From assembly GCF_000307855.1 (NCBI RefSeq), contig NZ_AJLR01000111.1:1-64000 (forward strand): a stretch of 64,000 nucleotides of DNA, in the 5' to 3' direction. Numbering within the stretch: the first letter of the stretch is position 1; every line of letters begins with the position of its first letter. Origin of the DNA: Schinkia azotoformans LMG 9581 (lineage in GTDB: Bacteria > Bacillota > Bacilli > Bacillales > Bacillaceae_J). Below the pieces are notes generated by a model, which saw only the letters and a program-made list of their open reading frames with translations, did not search any database and was not told where the DNA came from. A program made the translations under genes and the position numbers. Of this stretch, positions 59,676-64,000 are shown one piece after another.

Positions 59676-60560
59676 TTAGACTCCTCCTTTAGATTGTTCA
59701 ACTAAATCCTCTTCTGGGGTAGTCGATACCCTTTCAACTATCATAATATGATCAATATCGAAAAATTTAGCAGAAGGCTTCACATAAGCCATTTGCGTCA
59801 AGCCATGTTCATCCGGGACAATCTCCGTAATTTCACCAATCACTAGGCCGCTAGGGAAGACTCCCCCTAATCCAGATGTGATAACCGTTTGCTTTTCCGC
59901 TAAATTAATATCAACATCAAATGGGATACGTTTAAATAAAAGTGCACCTTTTTTTTCATCATAGCCCTCAATTAGTCCGAAAATATCTTTATTTCCTTTT
60001 ACAACGGCTGAAATTCGATTTGTTCGGTCAACAGCACTTAAAAGCTGTACAGTAGAAGTGAATTGTGAAACTTGCTTAATTTTCCCTACCATACCTTCTG
60101 AAGTGATGACAGCCATATTTTTCTTAACTCCATGCTGCTCACCTTTGTTAATGAAAATTAATTCATGCCATTGATCGGGATTTCTAGCAATGACATTGGC
60201 TTGAATAAGCTTATAATCACGAAGGCTTTCTTTTTTATCTAAAATCCCACGAAGCCGTTCATTTTCTTTTTCTAATTCCATAACCCTGGCATTTAATTCG
60301 ACATACTCATCCAGGCGTGCCTTTAATAGTTTATTTTCCTCAAATGTGTTTTTTATGTCAGATATATTTTCAAAGAAACCCGCTGCATATTCAGCGGGTT
60401 GATGGAAAACTGATTGAAACCAGCCAATCGTATCCTTCAAAAACTGTTCAGGCCAGCTTAATTTGGAACGATCATTTAAGGAAAAACCAATCAATGCCAC
60501 TAAAATAATGATACTAACTAAAAGCACGATTAATCGTTTGTTATAAAAGAACTGTGGCAT
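59676..60560 (-). CDS. mreC: Rod-shape determining protein MreC
   Basis: 294 residues. One N-terminal membrane helix (LIVLLVSIIILVALIGFSL) is followed by a coiled coil at about 70-110 (NKLLKARLDEYVELNARVMELEKENERLRGIL) and a beta-rich extracellular domain (GMVGKIKQVSQFTSTVQLLS, TSGLGGVFPSGLVIGEI). It links MreB to the cell-wall enzymes. Normal length for the family. ATG follows AGGTG. Order mreB-mreC-mreD-minC-minD is conserved. Confidence 0.96.
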   Translation of the reverse strand: MPQFFYNKRLIVLLVSIIILVALIGFSLNDRSKLSWPEQFLKDTIGWFQSVFHQPAEYAAGFFENISDIKNTFEENKLLKARLDEYVELNARVMELEKENERLRGILDKKESLRDYKLIQANVIARNPDQWHELIFINKGEQHGVKKNMAVITSEGMVGKIKQVSQFTSTVQLLSAVDRTNRISAVVKGNKDIFGLIEGYDEKKGALLFKRIPFDVDINLAEKQTVITSGLGGVFPSGLVIGEITEIVPDEHGLTQMAYVKPSAKFFDIDHIMIVERVSTTPEEDLVEQSKGGV

Positions 60561-60577
60561 GATTTACACCTACTTAC

Positions 60578-61618
60578 CTATTTTCTTGATCTCGATGTAA
60601 TTCCTGCTTTTGACCGGAAAAGGTGAAGATTGTCCAATGCTTTACCAGTACCAATGGCAACACAATCTAACGGATTCTCGGCCACTAATACAGGCATCTT
60701 CGTTTCATTGCTTATAACTTTATCAAGATTGCGCAGTAAAGCGCCTCCTCCCGTTAAGACAATGCCTCGATCCATAATATCGGCCGCTAATTCTGGCGGA
60801 GATTTCTCCAAAGTATATTTCACTGCATCAACAATTTCATACACTGTATCATGCAATGCTTCTCCAATTTCCACTGCACTAATCGATATTGTTTTTGGAA
60901 GTCCTGTAAGGAGGTCACGCCCGCGGATTTCCATATCCTCAATACCTTCAGGCATACCAGCAGAACCAATTTCAAACTTAAGCTGTTCAGCTGTACGTTC
61001 TCCAATTAATAGACTGTATTTTTTCTTAACATATTGAATGATCGCATCATCCATTTCATCCCCGGCGACACGAACGGATTGACTTGTTACAATCCCTCCA
61101 AGGGAAATAATGGCAACCTCGGTTGTTCCGCCACCTATGTCAACCACCATACTACCGGTTGGTTCCCATACTGGTAGATTAGCCCCGATTGCTGCAGCAA
61201 ATGGTTCTTCAATTGTATTAGCTGTACGAGCACCTGCTTGCACTGTTGCATCCTCAACAGCACGCTTTTCTACAGCTGTGATTCCTGATGGTACACACAC
61301 CATGACATGCGGCTTTCTTGAAAAAGCAGTTTGGTTTTTTTGTGCTTGTTGTATAAAGTGCTTTAACATGATAGCCGTAGTTTCAAAATCAGCGATAACC
61401 CCGTCTTTCATCGGTCTTAATGCTACAATGTTACCAGGTGTACGGCCAATCATATTTTTTGCGTCATTACCAACAGCTTCAATTGTCCCCGTATCAGTGC
61501 GAAAGGCTACAACAGAAGGTTCACGTACAACGACACCTTTACCTTTCACGTAAACTAACGTATTAGCTGTTCCTAAGTCAATTCCCATATCACGAGAAAA
61601 GCCACCTAAACCAAACAT
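60578..61618 (-). CDS. mreB: Actin-like rod-shape protein MreB
   Basis: 346-residue bacterial actin. Phosphate 1 loop [18 protein letters not shown] near residue 10, phosphate 2 [18 protein letters not shown] near 160, adenosine loop [17 protein letters not shown] near 290. An N-terminal amphipathic [10 protein letters not shown] contacts the membrane. First gene of mreBCD; R2 repeat copy e lies upstream. Confidence 0.98.
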   Translation of the reverse strand: MFGLGGFSRDMGIDLGTANTLVYVKGKGVVVREPSVVAFRTDTGTIEAVGNDAKNMIGRTPGNIVALRPMKDGVIADFETTAIMLKHFIQQAQKNQTAFSRKPHVMVCVPSGITAVEKRAVEDATVQAGARTANTIEEPFAAAIGANLPVWEPTGSMVVDIGGGTTEVAIISLGGIVTSQSVRVAGDEMDDAIIQYVKKKYSLLIGERTAEQLKFEIGSAGMPEGIEDMEIRGRDLLTGLPKTISISAVEIGEALHDTVYEIVDAVKYTLEKSPPELAADIMDRGIVLTGGGALLRNLDKVISNETKMPVLVAENPLDCVAIGTGKALDNLHLFRSKAGITSRSRK

Positions 61619-61663
61619 AAATATGTATCTCTTCCTTTCTCAGCATGACGCACAAATTTGAAA

Positions 61664-61777
61664 TGCGAAAGCGCCTTGGTCAGCCCCGACAAGCATAAGA
61701 TGGACTGCGTCGTGGCGTTTTATGCCACAGAGCAGTACAGCTTATGACCTCGAGGGGCTAGGCGCTGTAGCTAGACA
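61664..61777. repeat. Dispersed repeat family R2, copy e (long form)
   Basis: Outer modules GCGAAAGCGCC and GGCGCTGTAGCTAGACA match copies b and d. Inside is a long hairpin: AGCCCC..CATAAG pairs with CTTATG..GGGGCT, and GTGGCG/TGCCAC forms the tip. Lies between radC and the mreB leader. This is the fullest version in the window. Confidence 0.8.
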
Positions 61778-61855
61778 CAGATATGTCAACCAAATTTGTA
61801 CACACAAACTCATAATGAATATTATACGGTAAAAAAATAGAAAAGGATAGGTTTT

Positions 61856-62545
61856 TTAAACATATCCTTTTTCCTTTAAACTTATAAATTTAGTATCACC
61901 AATTATTAGATGATCTAGCAGTTCAATCCCAAGTATTTTTCCACATTCGACCAAACGTTTCGTAACTTCAATATCTTCACGGCTTGGTGTCGGGTCTCCA
62001 CTAGGGTGGTTATGCAGACATATGATGGAGGCACTGGACCGTCTGAGGGCTTCTTTGAAAACCTCGCGCGGATGCACGATCGAGGCGTTGAGGCTACCAA
62101 TGAAGATCGATTGTTTATGAAGTACTTGATTTTTTGTATTTAAAAATAATGCAACAAAATGTTCCTGCGATAAAAAGCGCATCTCATCCATTACATATTT
62201 AGCCGCATCCTCCGGAGAGCGAATCGTGTAACGGTCATCATATTGAAGTCTCCCGACCCTTCTACCGAGTTCTAGTGAAGCTAGTATCTGAATCGCTTTG
62301 ACCCGGCCAATGCCATTAATTTTTGTGATTTCCTCAATCGTGGCATCCTTTAACAACCGTAACCCCTCGAAATTTTTCAGCAGACGGTTGGAAAGCTGTA
62401 AGACGGACTCATTTTTCGTACCTGTTCGCAGTAAAATTGCTAAAAGCTCTTGGTTTGAAAGACTGCCAGGGCCATCGGCTATGAGACGTTCCCTCGGCGT
62501 TGAATCCTTTGGATAATCCTTAATCATCAGTGAAGAATCTGGCAT
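61856..62545 (-). CDS. radC: RadC family JAB-domain protein
   Basis: 229 residues. A helix-hairpin-helix region (TKINGIGRVKAIQILASLELGRR at about 68-90) is followed by a JAMM metalloprotease-like domain with EHFVALFLNTKNQV, and HNHPSGDPTPSREDIEVTKRL near 175-195 providing the zinc ligands. Its role in repair is disputed and it is not a proven resolvase. In B. subtilis (ysxA) it lies between maf and mreB, as here. GGAGAGGAG precedes ATG. Confidence 0.94.
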   Translation of the reverse strand: MPDSSLMIKDYPKDSTPRERLIADGPGSLSNQELLAILLRTGTKNESVLQLSNRLLKNFEGLRLLKDATIEEITKINGIGRVKAIQILASLELGRRVGRLQYDDRYTIRSPEDAAKYVMDEMRFLSQEHFVALFLNTKNQVLHKQSIFIGSLNASIVHPREVFKEALRRSSASIICLHNHPSGDPTPSREDIEVTKRLVECGKILGIELLDHLIIGDTKFISLKEKGYV

Positions 62546-62629
62546 ATTGTTTCTCCTCTCCGTTTGGTTGCTGCTATGAAACTGGCTATGGTGCTTGCAT
62601 CAAAGCCAGTTAATAGTTGTTTTTGGTGG

Positions 62630-62711
62630 TTACCCGTAAGTTTTCGGCGCTTACCCGGAAATTCTGCTACTTTAGCCGTAAAATTCCAGCATTTACCCGG
62701 AAATGTCCCGC
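62630..62711. repeat. Four degenerate 20-21-bp tandem repeats between maf and radC
   Basis: Units begin TTACCCGTAAG, TTACCCGGAAA, TTTAGCCGTAAAA and TTTACCCGGAAA, with variable next nine bases. The last unit ends two bases before the maf stop codon. The consensus TTTACCCGGAAA is itself nearly palindromic. Confidence 0.7.
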
Positions 62712-62713
62712 TA

Positions 62714-63277
62714 CTACTTAAGGAACGATTTCAATTCCCGGTATGTCCGAGCAATCGGCAAACCTACAACATTAAAATAATCCCCGTCAATCCGCTTTAC
62801 TAAAATAGAACCAAGCTGTTGAATCCCATAGGCACCTGCTTTATCAAAAGGCTCACCACTTTTAATATAGCTGTCTATTTCTTCATCTGATAGCTCCCAA
62901 AACTGAACCTTCGTTTCCTCGTAAAAAGTTGTCGATTCATCAGCAGATACAATCGCAACCCCTGTATAAACAATATGCTCTCGTCCGGAAAGCTGTTTTA
63001 ACATCATTCTTGCTTCATTTTCATCCTTTGGTTTCCCCAAAATTTGATCGTCTATCGTCACAATCGTATCTGCTCCAAGCACAACAACATCCTGATCAAG
63101 GATATTTGCAACCGCCTCTGCTTTTTGTAAGGCCAGTGCTTGAACAATTTCATTTGGATCATTTTTTTCATTAAAATGCTCTTCCACATGACTGACCACA
63201 ATTTCAAACGGAATCTGCGCATACGATAATAATTCTTTTCTCCTTGGAGAGCTTGAAGCTAATATTAATTTTTTCAC
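62714..63277 (-). CDS. maf: Septum formation inhibitor Maf / nucleotide pyrophosphatase
   Basis: 187 residues. Hydrolyses dTTP/UTP and modified nucleotides. [24 protein letters not shown] at the N terminus, [20 protein letters not shown] near 68, YTGVAIV near 104 and [17 protein letters not shown] near 145 hold the family residues. GTG start. In B. subtilis it lies between spoIIB and radC, as here, and its overexpression blocks septation. Confidence 0.95.
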   Translation of the reverse strand: MKKLILASSSPRRKELLSYAQIPFEIVVSHVEEHFNEKNDPNEIVQALALQKAEAVANILDQDVVVLGADTIVTIDDQILGKPKDENEARMMLKQLSGREHIVYTGVAIVSADESTTFYEETKVQFWELSDEEIDSYIKSGEPFDKAGAYGIQQLGSILVKRIDGDYFNVVGLPIARTYRELKSFLK

Positions 63278-63381
63278 TACACATCACCAATCTGTATTAA
63301 TATCTTTTATCTATTAATGGTAAAATACCAAATTTCCATAAGTAAAACAAATTCGAGAAATTGAAATTCTCAAGCCAAAAT

Positions 63382-63412
63382 AAACAAAAAAAGAAACCAA
63401 AATGGCCTCTTT
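63382..63412 (-). terminator. Terminator after spoIIB
   Basis: Minus-strand stem AAGAGGCCA/TGGTTTCTT (two G-U) with a TTT loop, followed by TTTTTG. About 80 bases past the stop codon. Confidence 0.7.
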
Positions 63413-63486
63413 TCTTTTGAATTTTAAATTTTTCAAGCATTTTTCTTTGAGAAATTGAAAATTGAACTATTTTTCGGTAAATCAGC

Positions 63487-64000
63487 TTATTGGGCAACTT
63501 TTTCATCATGCCATTTTTTGTAGGATAAAAGTCCGTCTAATAGGGCTTGTTGGGAATTCCACAATTGCTGTTCATCCGCCTTTATTTGATAGCTTGCTAA
63601 ATATTGATAGGTTTTTGAAATTGAATTTGCAAATTGCTCAAGTGAGGCTGGTAGTTCTTGAGGTTTGGATTGATTCCACTGTGTAAACTTTGACTCAATG
63701 TCCTTCCATGTAGCCTGGTTGATCTTTTTTTGATCAAAAGTTTCGGTGGAGAGACCAAGTAAAGATTGGTAGAGGCTAATACCAGCCGAGACAAATGCCG
63801 CCTCTTTCTCATTGCTCACCTTACCTGCTTTAATTTCTGAAAGTCCGAATGGTTTCATATACACATCCTGCCCAGCATTAAGATAAAGTTGACTTATAAT
63901 CCCCGCCTCATTACGGTCAGTTCCTAGTCCGATGAACATTAGAACCGGCTTGGACCCTGGCTTCACAACTGCTGCTTTCCCATTTTCTTTTAAACCATTA
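63487..64000 (-). CDS. spoIIB: Stage II sporulation protein B, C-terminal part (5' end outside the window)
   Basis: Open reading frame continues past the window edge, so only the last 171 residues or so are visible. The segment NGKAAVVKPGSKPVLMFIGLGTDRNEAGIISQLYLNAGQDVYMKPF looks like the second half of a SPOR (peptidoglycan-binding) domain; a helical C-terminal region follows. SpoIIB lies upstream of maf in B. subtilis and helps engulfment by localising SpoIIDMP. The internal GTG at 63966 is not the true start. Confidence 0.8.
   Translation of the reverse strand, partial: NGLKENGKAAVVKPGSKPVLMFIGLGTDRNEAGIISQLYLNAGQDVYMKPFGLSEIKAGKVSNEKEAAFVSAGISLYQSLLGLSTETFDQKKINQATWKDIESKFTQWNQSKPQELPASLEQFANSISKTYQYLASYQIKADEQQLWNSQQALLDGLLSYKKWHDEKVAQ

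Noticed and set aside
63297-63509. 70-residue Phe/Lys-rich frame after spoIIB
   Set aside because: Overlaps the spoIIB 3' end and its terminator; AT-rich composition explains the residues and there is no ribosome site.

Overview
This window is a stretch of the chromosome of an endospore-forming, low-GC Gram-positive bacterium of the family Bacillaceae (Bacillus in the broad sense; a genus such as Neobacillus or Mesobacillus is possible but not shown). The evidence is gene content and order. Almost every gene has an obvious Bacillus subtilis counterpart in the same order, running in reverse from spoIIB-maf-radC-mreBCD-minCD-spoIVFAB down to alaS-yrzL-yrrK-yrzB. Sporulation genes (spoIIB, spoIVFA/B, spo0B, safA, a coxA-like lipoprotein, bofC, spoVB, rsfA), T-box leaders, 6S RNA and an L21 leader agree with this. 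Nearly all genes lie on the minus strand. The plus-strand exceptions are rarA, rsfA-like, spoVB, yrzE-like and nifS-nadR.

Layout, left to right. 0.1-9.5 kb: yrzB, yrrK, yrzL, alaS with a T-box leader, an AI-2E-type permease, small proteins YrzQ/YrzR, a PRC-barrel protein, recD2 and a TPR protein. 9.5-16.3 kb: sulfur and tRNA-thiolation cluster mnmA-iscS-cymR, then a YczE-like membrane protein, rarA, an RsfA-type regulator and tcdA. 16.5-22.3 kb: 6S RNA, aspS, hisS, an IS605-type TnpB gene with a structured 3' region, and the hisS T-box leader. 22.3-32.1 kb: a small HTH protein, dtd, relA, apt, recJ, a CDF exporter, secDF and comN. 32.2-40.4 kb: spoVB, a DUF421 protein, yrzE, yajC, tgt, queA, a DUF2905 protein, ruvB, ruvA and bofC. 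40.4-49.2 kb: coxA-like, nadE, safA, the nadA-nadC-nadB operon, and divergent nifS-nadR. 49.2-57.5 kb: pheA, pheB, obgE, spo0B, rpmA, prp, rplU with its leader, rng, spoIVFB and spoIVFA. 57.6-64.0 kb: minD, minC, mreD, mreC, mreB, radC, maf and the 3' part of spoIIB.

The genes are mostly core housekeeping functions: translation, recombination, secretion, cell shape, NAD synthesis, stringent response and sporulation. No prophage, resistance island, rRNA or tRNA gene was seen.

The unusual content is between genes. (1) A TnpB-family gene and its structured flanks have been inserted between the histidyl-tRNA T-box leader and hisS, so that tnpB should be transcribed under T-box control. (2) A dispersed family of modular multi-hairpin repeats (four copies) lies just upstream of yrrI, iscS, cymR and pheB, always in the same orientation, and one hairpin shows compensatory base changes. 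(3) A second dispersed palindromic family (about five copies) and some smaller repeats are also present. None of the repeat families could be searched against databases here.
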